The position numbers and the translations under genes were made by a program. Below are positions 46,189-64,000 of a stretch of DNA of 64,000 bases, in pieces (positions within the stretch are counted from its first letter, which is position 1; every line of letters starts with the position of its first letter). The DNA is from Pogonophryne albipinna (Eukaryota > Chordata > Actinopteri > Perciformes > Artedidraconidae): positions 8,610,441 through 8,674,440 of the forward strand of contig CM053253.1 in NCBI GenBank assembly GCA_028583405.1, in the 5' to 3' direction. A model generated the notes under the pieces. The model was not told where the DNA came from and did not search any database. It saw only the letters and a list, made by a program, of their open reading frames with translations.

Positions 46189-49100
46189 GCACTGTCAGCA
46201 AACGATTCTCCATCGTAGATACACATCAACGATCAATCTTAGTTACATACAGCAGGGTCTAAGCTTGTATACCTTTTGGAAAATGAGTCAAACCTTTGTC
46301 TTTGTTTTGATATAATAGATGCTGACAATAACTGGCAACAGGTTTGATTGATTTGCATCTCCCACATAAACTTGTGCACTTCCTCCTCCAGTGAGCTGTT
46401 CATTCTTTGTCCTTGGACATGTGTGTGACAGCTCATTGTCTTGACAATTAATTACAAAGGAATTGTTAAACAACACAAAAAAACCACTAAGCCAAACTTG
46501 CCTACAAGGTATACTCAAAGTAAAACTAAGAATACTTGATGGAATAACCAAACAATTTAATAGTAAAAGCGTATTTGTAAAGATATGATCATTTGTGTCC
46601 CTATTGTTGAATACAGACATATTGTACCTGTACCTAAACATAAGGACAATGGTAATACATGCAAGAATAATAATGTAAACATTAAATAAAATGAAGTGTG
46701 TTACTTACACCAAGATCTAGAAAAACGATAGAGTCCATACAACAAACAGTCAGGATAATAGATCAATGAGTCATACACTACATGGCCATCATTTATTTTA
46801 TTTTCATTTCATATGCAGAGAAAAATATACAATTTAAAATTCAAGCTTCAGCAAAAAGTCTCATCGACAACAAGCCAGCTAGCATGGTAGTTCAGTCTGC
46901 GATTTGCAAAACCGGAACAAGTCATTTTATGTAGCTTCAGCCAGAGTCATGTGATACAAACAGCTCTGTCACCTGACCCCAACAAATCCCCAATCATTTT
47001 TGAAATCCCACTATCAGCAAATTTTGACTAGACAGTTCATTTGACACTGACATATGTGCTTCACATTTTAAGCATTTAGCCGATACTCTGACCTAGTCCC
47101 AACCCCAGCGTGAGATAAGAAGTGTAACAAAACTACTTCACGTTTTTGATCACAGCTCAATTGTGTGTGGATTTATAGTTGAAGGTGAAGGGAAGTTTAA
47201 AAGTGGGGCCTTTTAAGCAACAAAAGCAAAAATGTAATTCATTTTTAAGCCTTAAGAACTGTTTAATTTCATAACTCAGGCAGCGAGCAAAATGCGGTCC
47301 ACAAGTAATACATAGATACATACCAGACAGTCTCCGCACAGCAAAAAACACTAATGCGATACTGTTTTTCTCTTTTGATAGCAATAATATTAATAACAAC
47401 AACATCAACATTGTTTGTTTTTTCTTCCTAGATTTGGATTTTCAACAGGTTTTTAATTTGACATTCATGTGGTCTGTAAAAGGTAAACGAATGAAAGGAA
47501 TATCTCCCTGCGATCAGATGCACAGAGGTAACAATACGTACCATTACGGTTGGAGAGAAAAAGTTTTCATTTATACACCAAGAATGACAAGAGAAAGAGG
47601 TCAGACGTTAAATGATGATCAGAACCATATTTTATAGTTTCACATAAGTGTAATATTAAACATAATTTGTATACAGAGCTAACAGACGGTATAATGCACT
47701 TTGCATTGTTAAACAGAAATATTTTGCCCTCTTGGAGTCCTCTTTATGTAGTTTTGTGCTACAAAAAACATCAAACAGTAATACAAAATATGGTAGCATC
47801 TTCAGTTTTAACAGCGACAACAAAGAGCCTCACAGCTGCGTTATAGCACGTCTTCATAAAGGTTAATCACGTCGAAGACAGTGTCCTTGGTGCTCCGGAT
47901 ATTTTTCCTACACAGAGTCTGCTATGTTGAACAAAAGATGACCAGTATTCATAAAGCTATCTCAAAACAGTACAACCAGACTTATTCATCAATGATTCCA
48001 GGGGTGTGGCAAAAAACATATAGCTTCAAGAATGTATGACACTGTATGTGTTAGCCTATTAGAGACTATTTTGGATTTTTTTTTCATTTTCAAGGTCACC
48101 TATGATGCAAAATCCACTTGTTCTTGTCTTTTATACATAAGCATGTGTCCCCTCGGTGTAAAGAGATTCTGAAAGTTTCAGGAACAACGATTTGCTCACT
48201 TTTTGTCCTGATCCAGGAGGGGCTCCTTATTTTCATCTAAAGTAACAGACAGAGAATCAGCACTTTTGAAACAGGGCTGAAACAGAGGGGATTATGGGAT
48301 GCTACAATGATCTGTTTGGTGTTTGGAGCCAATCACTTCAGAGACATGTTCTGTATATATCTGAGACCTGTAATATATTGATGAAAAACAGTACAATAGG
48401 GGACCTTTAAATAATTAAAGATTCTCTACTATACCTGATTCTTTAAACTCAAATAATCCACTGATTCCCATCCCACTGCTGATGATGTGCAATTTAGGGG
48501 GTTTACATGTCCATCATCTCAATTAGCATTTTAGCAGGTCTGTGTTACTGTTTCAGGCAGCATCCTGTAAGTAACAATGAGTAAGAAGATAAATGCCCAA
48601 TTCTCTAAAATGCCAACTGTGTTAAATACACAACCTCTGATATTTTAGCAATCGGTAGTCATGAATAATGCAGTTAAACTCTTATATTAAGGCTTAAGAC
48701 TGCTTTTTCAAGAAATACAAACTCAAAATAGATATTTTTCTGGTGTAGAAGCTCTGTCCTCAAAGGTTTTATGAATACAGGTCTGGACTAGTATAAACTA
48801 ACAGCGAAGCACCAGTAAAAACACATTTCATCCAGCCGGAGAGCGAGCTTCAGTTAACAGACTTCACTTGATAGTTAAGGCAATGTAAGTTCATAGAATT
48901 GTTCCTCTCAGATAAAAGAAGACAAAATAAAGATTTATATGTGCTGCAAAGTGTAACGGCACCAAGTAATTGGTTTGTACATACATACCACAACCCTTCA
49001 TGACAGCAAAATGTGTCAACTTGCTATTCACAAATACATCTGAAAAGAAATGAACACACACATATTGTTTGAATTCAAAGTAATTACAGTACATCATTAT

Positions 49101-51176
49101 CAAACCACATGACCAAATTAGGCCTTTATAAAGAGACACACATATAAAACTAAAGGGGAAACCAACCCTAAAACAGAATCCACAAGTTATTCTTAAAGCC
49201 TGGACAGTTTAACTGCTAAGTGCCTCACTGAAACTGCAGCCAAACATGTCAGAGCAGTAGCAATATCCAAAGTGTGAAATGGTGTAATTGTTGTTTTCTT
49301 AAATTATTCTTAGTACATATTTAGCCTTGAAACAAAGATAAACAGTATTACTGAATGAGCCACTATCCTGAAGATACAGGATATTAAAGGTGACACTCTG
49401 TTGTTACTGCATATTTCCAATGCCAGCAAATTGTGTGAATAGTTTTGAGAAATAGTTTGTCCTTACATGCTTTATGCAAAAATTACAGAACTGTTAAAGT
49501 GTTTAGTGAAAACTGTAGTGCACAAAAAACTACGACAAATAGAACTACAACTGCGATCAAGCATTTCTGAATTTGTTGACTTATGTGAGGGAGACATTTC
49601 TATTGAAGAACACAAGTAAATAATATTTACTACATTTAATTATACAAAGCCCAACTTAGTGTCCTGTAAGATGTTGGCATACCGTATGTAGTCTAATGCT
49701 GTCCAGGAAAAGAAGAATACCATATGGTTTCTAAATCAGTGTTGATTTCCATTTTAAGACACTGAGAAGAGAGAGAGCCCCTTTGTCCCTCGGAGGGGGG
49801 TCAGAACACTGTGACCCGACTCCTGCTTTGCCACTGTAGCGCTGGGAGTCAAAATGACTCAACGATAGCACCCCTACCCAAACCCGCCCAATGTTAATGT
49901 CACATCCTCAAAATAGCTTAAGTTCACCACCAATCCAAAACGCAACCACAAATCCAATCCAATCCTGACAGCAGCTACAGACCTGGGAAAATCAGCGTAC
50001 CCCAAAGTGTATTTTTTATATATATCTTAAACACTTAATTTTCCATAACCATTAGCAATATTATAACCGAACTGTCGGTTACCACAAAGTCTAAAATGTA
50101 GTGGTTTGGGTGAAACTGAAAAGTCCCTTCCATAACCTGTAAGTGTAAGCCTGAATAATTTACTAGACACTGATCATACACTAACAATTGATCGTTAACA
50201 TGGCCTTATGTGAGATGTGCCATGTTTCAATCAGGACAATCAGAGATTTAGTTGTTGGCAAGTAACCAATTTATTCCCAAATCGATCATTAGGTTTGGGT
50301 ATCAGAAATGTTTTTGAAAAATGTACATACATTGATAAGAACCAGACTTTTCCAACTAATGAGCCCTACAATTTCACTTGCTAGAAAGCAAACTTTGGTT
50401 TATTTATGCAAATAAACTTCAGTCAACATCGCAAATGATGACTGCTTCAATGTTTACATACAGTGCTTACAGTATGGCGGGTCAGAGGTTGTCCTAAAAA
50501 GTGTGACTGTATGAAATTGAAATGGTTAATTTTGAACCCTGAATACTCTAGGATACAGGCTTTTGACCTTTCATGTGTTGACCCACCACAAACAGGCAAG
50601 AAAAAGGAGAAGGACACCCAGGTCAGGCTTGTCCTAACACATTTCGTCTAGCCGGATACCCCACATTTCTGTCCTTTTTTGCTGTTTTTCCAGGAAACTC
50701 TTTCACCAGTCTGTGCCCTTAACCCTAATTATCCCACACCCCATAGGTTATCATACAAAGTCCAGAATCACAAAAACTCTACTTGTTGGACGGGGTTTCG
50801 CAGGCTATTTAGCTTCAGTACCGCTGAGAAATGTTGCTCAAACAAGAAATAACATTCATGAGTTCCATATACACAGTTCAGGAAACATTGTTCAATAGTG
50901 GCTTGTAGCATATACTTCTATTACAATAAACCTTCTGTCTACTGGCTGTATGATCACATTATACTTTGTAAGTCCTTCAAATTTCTTAAAAGGGCTCAGC
51001 AGCATTTTAAAATTATGCAGACCCTTTTTTAGAGAACCCGCCACAATAGGGACCCCATAATGGGATCAGCGTCGTACACAGGGCATTTAAAGTTATTTTG
51101 TCTGAAACATCAACTGATGAAAATATAATAAACTGTAGTGAAGTGGGTATTACATATTTCACATTTCATGAAAGCT
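46189..51176. other. No recognised gene; 3' side of oprl1
   Basis: No coding exon was supported on either strand, and few repeats are visible compared with the rest of the window. As oprl1 is read right to left and ends at 52193, part of this may be its 3' UTR or downstream regulatory DNA. That is inference only. Confidence 0.35.
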
Positions 51177-51179
51177 TTA

Positions 51180-51526
51180 GGGCCCGTCCACACTACAGCT
51201 TCGACAGCTTCAAAAACGGTTTCCAACGCGTCTGCCCATTCACTTTGAATGGGGTGACGTCACTTTTCGCCGAACTGCATTGTGGGAAGCAGAGCGGAGC
51301 TTTCCTGGCGTTTCAGGCTGCAAAAGTTGAGCAATGTTCAACTTTTGAAGCTTCTGAAGCTTTCGGTGGAAGCGTCAGCCAATCAAATCATATGCCAGTA
51401 CAAGCTCTAGCCAATCAAACCGCTGCTTGTGTGTCAGGGGCGGGAGATTCATGTGATTGGTTGTTGGTCGAGCTTCAGACACGCCCAGCTCCAAGCTTTT
51501 TTTGAAGCTGTAGTGTGGACGGGCCG
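51180..51526. mobile_element. MITE, TTA-flanked (copy 2 of a family)
   Basis: TIRs GGCCCGTCCACACTACAGCT / AGCTGTAGTGTGGACGGGCC are exact inverses. Flanked by TTA on both sides (51177-51179, 51527-51529). Its interior matches the 8353-8669 element (CATTCACTTTGAATGGGGTG, TGCATTGTGGGA, CCAATCAAATCATATGCCAG). It lies 0.7 kb 3' of the oprl1 stop codon. It has no coding capacity. Confidence 0.93.
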
Positions 51527-51529
51527 TTA

Positions 51530-52192
51530 TTCTCCCTAGGCAGGTATTCAGTCTGTGGTGGTTTCAGAGATCTTGGTATCTGCACTCCTTTTAATCCTGT
51601 GCTGCTTTCATTGTCTCTCCAAATGTCTAGCCCCAACACCTACCTTCTCATATACAAATACTGAGTCAGATATCTTTCTAGAGATGCAGCAACTGGGTAC
51701 CAGCCTCAGTTGAAAGATTCAATCACTTTCAAACACCCCTTTTGTGTTTAAGTCCACCTAAAGATAGTTTGATTCTTACATTCCAAAATGACTTACCGCT
51801 TCAGTGGAGTTAGGGCCATATTCATTCCAAAATCCAGGAATCAAAATGGTTTGGGCTATTTAACCCTAACCCCATATCAGGCACCGTCGCCTACACAGAC
51901 GTCCATCACCCATTCTACGAAAGCTTTCAATGTAGCCCATTTCCCTCTCCCTAATACTATATGTATTATATGTTTGGCATCACCATCCATATTTCTAAAT
52001 CCTTTTCCTTTCGACCCCTTCCCCCTCATCTCCTTCCCCCCCACCCCAGGCCAGTCTTCTAGTTGGGGGGCGGGGGGGCTCGTGCCGCTAGAGAGCTGTA
52101 ATCTGGGTCAATTCTGTGTTGGAGTTCCCTGTCCCGTGGTTCTCTCCCCTTTGTTGGGGGTCTACCCCCACCAAGGGAAGCTCCACGCCTAG
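51530..52192 (-). other. Probable oprl1 3' UTR
   Basis: Directly follows the oprl1 stop codon. It has no conserved coding pattern. The extent of the UTR is not known, and no single poly(A) signal could be chosen with confidence. Confidence 0.4.
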
Positions 52193-52737
52193 TCATGCGG
52201 GATTAGATGTCCCTCCACCGTGCCCACTACCATCAGCTTTGCAACTGTAGGCCGCCGCCACCTCCCTGGCGATGCTCCTCATCCGGCCCGACTGCTGGGT
52301 GTCCAGGCGGAAGGGCGACGGGTTGCAGAACTCACGGAAGCAGCGTTTGAAGTTCTCATCCAGGAAGGCATAGAGCACAGGATTCAAGCTGCTGTTGACG
52401 TAGCCCAGCGCGATGCAGAAGTGCATCAGCACCAGCGTGAACAGGCTGCTCAGGTTGAAGCCCAGAGTCTGAGCCAGGACCATGATCTGGACTGGGGTCC
52501 AGCAGACCACAAATGCCGCCACCACCACCAGCACCATCCTGGTGATGCGCCGCAGGTTGCGATCCTTCTCCTTGGAGCCGGACAGGATGCGGACGTTGCG
52601 CAGGCGCTTCACCATCAGACTGTAGCAGATGCTGATGATAGCCACAGGGATGAGGAAGGAGAAGAGGAAAACGCAGGTGCCGAAGACAGGATCCCAGTGA
52701 CTCTTTGGTTCAGGCAAAACCACGATGCACTCAATGG
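52193..52737 (-). CDS. oprl1: Nociceptin receptor (opioid-family GPCR), last coding exon
   Basis: Acceptor: a T-rich tract then TATCTAG|CC at 52738; the first codon is shared with an upstream exon (phase 1). 180 whole codons to TGA at 52193-52195. In order: ECL2 with the disulphide Cys ([10 protein letters not shown]), TM5 ([20 protein letters not shown]), the opioid-family third loop [20 protein letters not shown]6 with CWTPVQ, TM7 with [16 protein letters not shown], helix 8 [12 protein letters not shown] and a ~40-residue tail with [10 protein letters not shown]. Gi/o-coupled plasma-membrane receptor for nociceptin in other vertebrates. Assigned to oprl1 rather than mu/delta/kappa by VQ in place of IH in TM6, VLAQTLG, the absence of Lys in TM5, and the RSIA..VA..C tail. 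No stop or shift was seen. Exons for TM1-TM4 are not in the window. Confidence 0.9.
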
Positions 52738-56810
<4,073 letters not shown>

Positions 56811-56818
56811 CTATAGAC

Positions 56819-57282
56819 CAGGGGTGTCCAAACAAACACCACTCACAAGAGGTGTATTGCCTCATAAGTTATAAGTTAGACAAATCTATCAAATGTAGGT
56901 CAATTATGGTTGATATTGATGACATATACACACAGCTCTCCGTAGGGTTTCATGTATTGTGTTGGCAGCTCATTCCTTAAAACAGGAGGCTCAGATTGCT
57001 CATAATAAGAGGAAACAGAAGGGTATATTTCAATGTTGTTACGCAAATGAATTATTGGGCTTTTTTCTTATCAACTAAGATTTGTTAGAAAATGTTTTCA
57101 ACTTGAATTGACTGAAATTGGGCTTATTAACACTGTGTTATATATCTGAACATATATATTTAAGAAGTACAATCGCAAATGTTACAGTTGTGGGCCATAT
57201 TTCATTATACTTTTGGAATTTGCTGAGGGCCGATTCAAAATGGTCCGCATTTGGCACCCGGGCCGTAGTGTGGACACCCCTG
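56819..57282. mobile_element. Non-autonomous hAT element (464 bp)
   Basis: The ends CAGGGGTGTCCAAAC and (inverse) GTGTGGACACCCCTG form TIRs. Flanking 8-bp repeats CTATAGAC (56811-56818) and CTATAGAT (57283-57290) differ at the last base. The subterminal GGCACCCGGGCC block near the right end resembles that of the 2231-2804 element. It lies in the presumed oprl1 intron. Confidence 0.9.
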
Positions 57283-57548
57283 CTATAGATCATGTTCTCA
57301 TTTCTACCTTCATTTCTCCCTTTTCACCTGAGTTCATCTTGAGGAAACTGCCCTCTCTCAGTCTCTCTCCCTCTATTCTTCACAAGCTGCTGACATTTTT
57401 TGACAGGCAGCCTTGCGGACACCTGATTTATTTGAGAAAGGCTGACAGCTCTTCAGTACACTGATACAAACCACAGCATAAAGACCTAAATAACTACAGA
57501 TCCAGCTTCTAACAGCTACATGATGATCATAAAACACTTCACAAGGAT

Positions 57549-57735
57549 GTTGGCGGCAGTGGCTCAGTCTGTAAGGACTTGGTCTTGGAACCGAAGGGTC
57601 GCCGGTTCACGTCCCGATCGGACCAACAAAAACAAAAAGATGGAGTGAGCTGGAGAGGTGCCAGTTCACTGCAGAGGTGCCCTTGAGCAAGGCACCTCAC
57701 CTAATCTTCTTCTTCTTCTTCTTCTTCGGATGTTT
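57549..57735 (+). mobile_element. tRNA-derived SINE
   Basis: The 5' part resembles a tRNA gene promoter: an A-box-like TGGCTCAGTCTGTAAGG and a B-box-like GGTTCACGTCCC, 30-40 bases apart. It is followed by a body with CCCTTGAGCAAGGCACCTCA, a phrase common to fish tRNA-SINEs, and a (TTC)n run at 57705-57727. The right boundary is approximate. No intact tRNA cloverleaf, so it is not a tRNA gene. Confidence 0.8.
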
Positions 57736-58770
57736 GGGGCTCAGATTCACCTTTACTTGTCCAGGACTAAAACAGGCTTCCTACTGGGGTTTTTCTGATG
57801 ACATTTAGATGGTCAATAAATGAAGAAAAACACCGTACTAATTAAATTAGCTTTCTCTAGTTTACCCAGATGGCCTGCTGCATTAATGCACACACATTCT
57901 AAAAAGAAACATGGGGTTTCCTGGTAATACTTCCATAGACGTACACTTTTCAGTAATTTGACAAGAGACATTGATTACCTCTGCTCTCATCTCTCTGAGG
58001 AGCTTATAGATAGAAATCTCAGGGATGGGATTTATTGCGGTTCCATTAAAGCTTCCCTGCATCGCTGGACGAAGCGCTCGAAAAGGTCAGGCAGCAATCA
58101 CTGGATAGCTGTTAGCGACAGTCAATCAATGGCTGTTCTGAAATATCTCACCTTTTGAAATGTCAATGCCTGACGTTTTCCTTCCGTCCATTTTCACGCA
58201 AACTAGGGTTGCCATATTTTTTAAAGCACGCAATGAATTAGTATTCACGATTAGTCCAGGTTAACCTTCATTATACAAGGTGTATTGGCCACAAGGCCTC
58301 TTTATCATGTTGGAAGAAGCATTGAAGCTGTTTCTACGATAATGAATGATTGGCTCAGGTGCTCTCCGCTATGGTCTTAAATGCATTCATCGTCCTTTAC
58401 TTTCTTTATAGTTCGAGTTAATTTGTCCAAATCAAAAAGTCAAATTCTGTTTGCACTGTAGTCATTATTGCTGCTTTCTCTAGTGGTTTCCTGTGGAGGA
58501 CTTTGGACAGGTTCTACCTCTGAGACTCTTGACGTCACCTGGTTGGTCTTTTTGCCTGTGACCCAGCCAACAAGTAAACTGTAAATAGACCACATTCATA
58601 CATTAATACATGCCATTTCTGGTATGCAATACAACCCCCAACCATCCCTACGTAGCAAACCCCTCTTTGGATTTACAATATATTTATGTGAACCAAAAAC
58701 ATTGTTGCTTTCCAATCCACATACCTTACTAGACCCTTCTGCCTTTATATTAACAGCACATACATTATTT
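57736..58770. other. No recognised gene
   Basis: Presumed oprl1 intron. A 66-codon plus-strand ORF at 57958-58158 has no recognisable similarity. Confidence 0.4.
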
Positions 58771-58947
58771 GTTAGACGCTTTTATCCAAAGCAACTTACA
58801 TACATTCAGTACTGTGGACAATCCCCACAGGAACAATTTGGGGTGTTTTGCCCAGGGACACAATGACATGCTGACTGCAGTGGGACTTGAACTTGCTACC
58901 ACCTGATTTGAAGTCCAGCACACTACCCACTGAGCCACAGCCTCCCC
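58771..58947 (-). mobile_element. tRNA-derived SINE with L2-type tail
   Basis: Minus strand: A box GTGGCTCAGTGGGTAG near 58940 and B box AAGTTCAAGTCCC near 58890. The body has GTCCCTGGGCAAAACACCCC, and the 3' tail TTGCTTTGGATAAAAGCGTC is nearly the same as the L2 tails at 26030-26060 and 28290-28325. Sharing a 3' tail with a LINE is how such SINEs borrow its reverse transcriptase. Confidence 0.88.
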
Positions 58948-60726
58948 ACAAACTATTGAATAGCCAGTGAAGCATGTTTATTTGCTTACTTGCATACCGT
59001 AAAATGCAATGGAATGCTGTAGGAATCCCCACTATTTACGGCATGTGACTATTGTGTTTTTTAACAACATATTAAATATTTGTATACATTGTACTAGTAC
59101 TAAAAGAACAGTATGGTAGTTTGTGAATTTAGCTTAGTTTCAAAACAGGAAGCATTCTCCAGATATTTCTTTTTATGTGAACTTGTCCATCTCCACTGTT
59201 TCTCTTCTCAACACTTTTTTCCTTCATATTTCTGTCATCTGCTCCCTCCATACTTTTTTTCTTCTTCTTTCATATATACAGTCACAATAATTCTGTGTCT
59301 CATCCTGGTTTCCACTTCACAGCTGCTGATTCTCCACCTCTGCTTTTGTTATTTTCATTTCTCACTTATTTCCTCTGTTGCGTTTTGCCCTTTGTTCTTT
59401 TCCTCCAGCATGGCACATTTTTCTCCCGCTGTCAGTGCTCTTCTAATCTTTTTATTTTCCCTACTTTCCTCACTTCTGGTACAGACCTGACATTTTCTCT
59501 TTTAGTTCATTTTGCTTCCGTTCATCAGTGTTTTGTTTTATCTCTGTACCTCCATTTTCACATCATTTCTTCTCTTTTTTCTTTAGTTTGTCACCTTTTG
59601 AACCTCCTTTCATTAATCTTCATTCATCTTTATTATGAACTCTTACTTTTCTATCTTGACTTTTCATTCCTTCAATTATTTGTGTACTTATGAACCGTAA
59701 GTGTTACCTTCTAGTTCTAGTCTGTATAGCACTGTTTTCTTTCTCTATTATTTTCATTTCTAAGATTTCTTCTTCCCTGCTGAGGACAAGGACACTTATA
59801 ATTTAACGTTTTTTCTCAAACAAGACATTTTTTCAATGGCAAATAAAAAGGCTAAGGACAGAGGGGAAGATAAACAAGAAAGAACATTTCTATACGATTT
59901 TTTTCATGGACGCAAGACTTGTTCACAACAAGCCTGAAGCACGCTGTTTGTACTAAAGCTTATCCATATATAAAGTGTATTTCTGAGGCTTCCATGTGTG
60001 TTAGCTCCTTTAGCTCCTGGCTGATAAATTGCTCGCTTAGCTGGGCTCATGAGCTGTGTTTGCAGTTGTTCACCTCCAGTTACATGAAAACGTTGCAGCT
60101 CTAGATGAGTCTTTGCCGGCACTGCCCAGCTTATTCTCCCGACTCACAGATTATCAGTACACTCACTTCTTTATAGTTAACCACAGGTTTCACTGAAGGC
60201 ATTTTCATACTACCCAGGCTTAAATATGCCTCACAGCAACAGCTCACAAATAATTCTGTTATCTTTCGGTGTATTTCACAGACCACTAGGATTTAAGCTG
60301 TCTGAGTTGGTTGATACTGAATACAAACTATTCAATGACTTACATGAGTGTAAAACATTTCTTGTCTTCTATAAAGTTTGATAGCAGTATGAATGACAAG
60401 AAACTTCATCAAAGACTTTTAAAAACCAGAGCCTAACGGGCTACCCCGACCAGAGTTAATTAGGCTGAGATGTGATCCTGTCTTCTCTACCTGTTAAGGG
60501 TAAGGATCATTTTGTGCTGATGACTGCTTCGATTTTCTGCCACCATTTTTTAGACTATGGTTGACGAGTGTCTTTTGTGAATTCAATAATTTATTGAGCC
60601 TTAGGGTTGTATTCCACTAATTGAATAAAATGTCAGGTTTCATACTGCACCTATTAGCGGACAAATGGACTGTAGTAACTGTATGTGTGTGACTGTAGGA
60701 ACCTGTCTCTTTCTTCTGTATTCTGA
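58948..60726. other. No recognised gene; pyrimidine-rich tract
   Basis: Presumed oprl1 intron. From about 59190 to 59680 the plus strand is strongly C/T-rich. Two long overlapping plus-strand ORFs there follow from the low stop-codon density of such composition. Confidence 0.4.
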
Positions 60727-60750
60727 GTGTGTGTGTGTGTGTGTGTGTGT
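60727..60750. repeat. (GT)12 microsatellite
   Basis: Uninterrupted GT dinucleotides, 77 bases before a long CA array on the same strand. Confidence 0.97.
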
Positions 60751-60823
60751 CTACCTTTGGGCTTTACAGCACTTTTCATAAAAGTTTTATCAGGTTATGT
60801 CAGAAGGGGAGAGGGCACAACAT

Positions 60824-64000
<3,177 letters not shown>

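Noticed and set aside
57549..57620. Possible tRNA gene
   Set aside because: The A and B boxes are present but the flanking sequence does not fold into a clean cloverleaf, and a SINE body follows.
59113..59693. Two overlapping plus-strand ORFs of 125 and 132 codons
   Set aside because: They lie in a pyrimidine-rich tract with few stop codons, and both are rich in Phe/Leu/Ser as expected from the composition.

Overview
This window reads as nuclear DNA of a teleost fish. Two vertebrate genes have introns with GT/AG boundaries. The repeats are typical of bony fish: L2/CR1-type and Rex-like LINEs, tRNA-derived SINEs, many short hAT elements with 8-bp target duplications, and MITEs with 3-bp duplications. 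Long CA microsatellites are also present. No prokaryotic features, CRISPR arrays or viral genes were seen. The species cannot be named from the sequence.

The host genes are few and both lie on the minus strand. fam187a (19880-23843) can be read completely: five exons whose splice phases all agree give one 434-residue frame, a single-pass membrane protein with two Ig-like domains. Its last exon is only 227 bases and was found by following the splice phase out of the second Ig domain. The second gene is the terminal coding exon of an opioid-family GPCR, best matched to the nociceptin receptor oprl1 (52193-52737). It carries TM5 to the C-terminus. Its upstream exons were not found in the remaining 11 kb and probably lie beyond the window.

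Layout. 1-8.3 kb is mostly unannotated, with a hAT MITE (2231-2804), a duplicated 177-bp-period repeat and a LINE fragment ending in a perfect snap-back hairpin. 8.3-19.1 kb is an almost continuous transposon island: a TTA-flanked MITE, a LINE 3' tail, a 1.1-kb MITE, a degenerate ~81-bp tandem array, two head-to-tail L2-type LINEs (12.1-17.4 kb; ORF1 esterase, AP endonuclease, reverse transcriptase), a hAT element and a MITE with 48-bp perfect TIRs. 19.9-23.8 kb is fam187a. 24.8-28.7 kb holds two hAT elements, one with a nested L2 fragment, and an inverted second copy of that L2. 32.1-33.3 kb is a LINE fragment. 37.2-46.2 kb holds two copies of one hAT family (a 3.1-kb transposase-bearing relic and a 1.1-kb internal-deletion derivative) and a LINE split by another TIR element. 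46-52 kb is probably the 3' side of oprl1. 52.7-64 kb is probably oprl1 intron, with a hAT element, two SINEs and two ~200-bp CA arrays.

No new multi-gene system was found. The most informative points are the completed fam187a structure, the oprl1 ligand-pocket residues, the paired hAT copies with intact target duplications, and foldback hairpins at two LINE 5' breakpoints.
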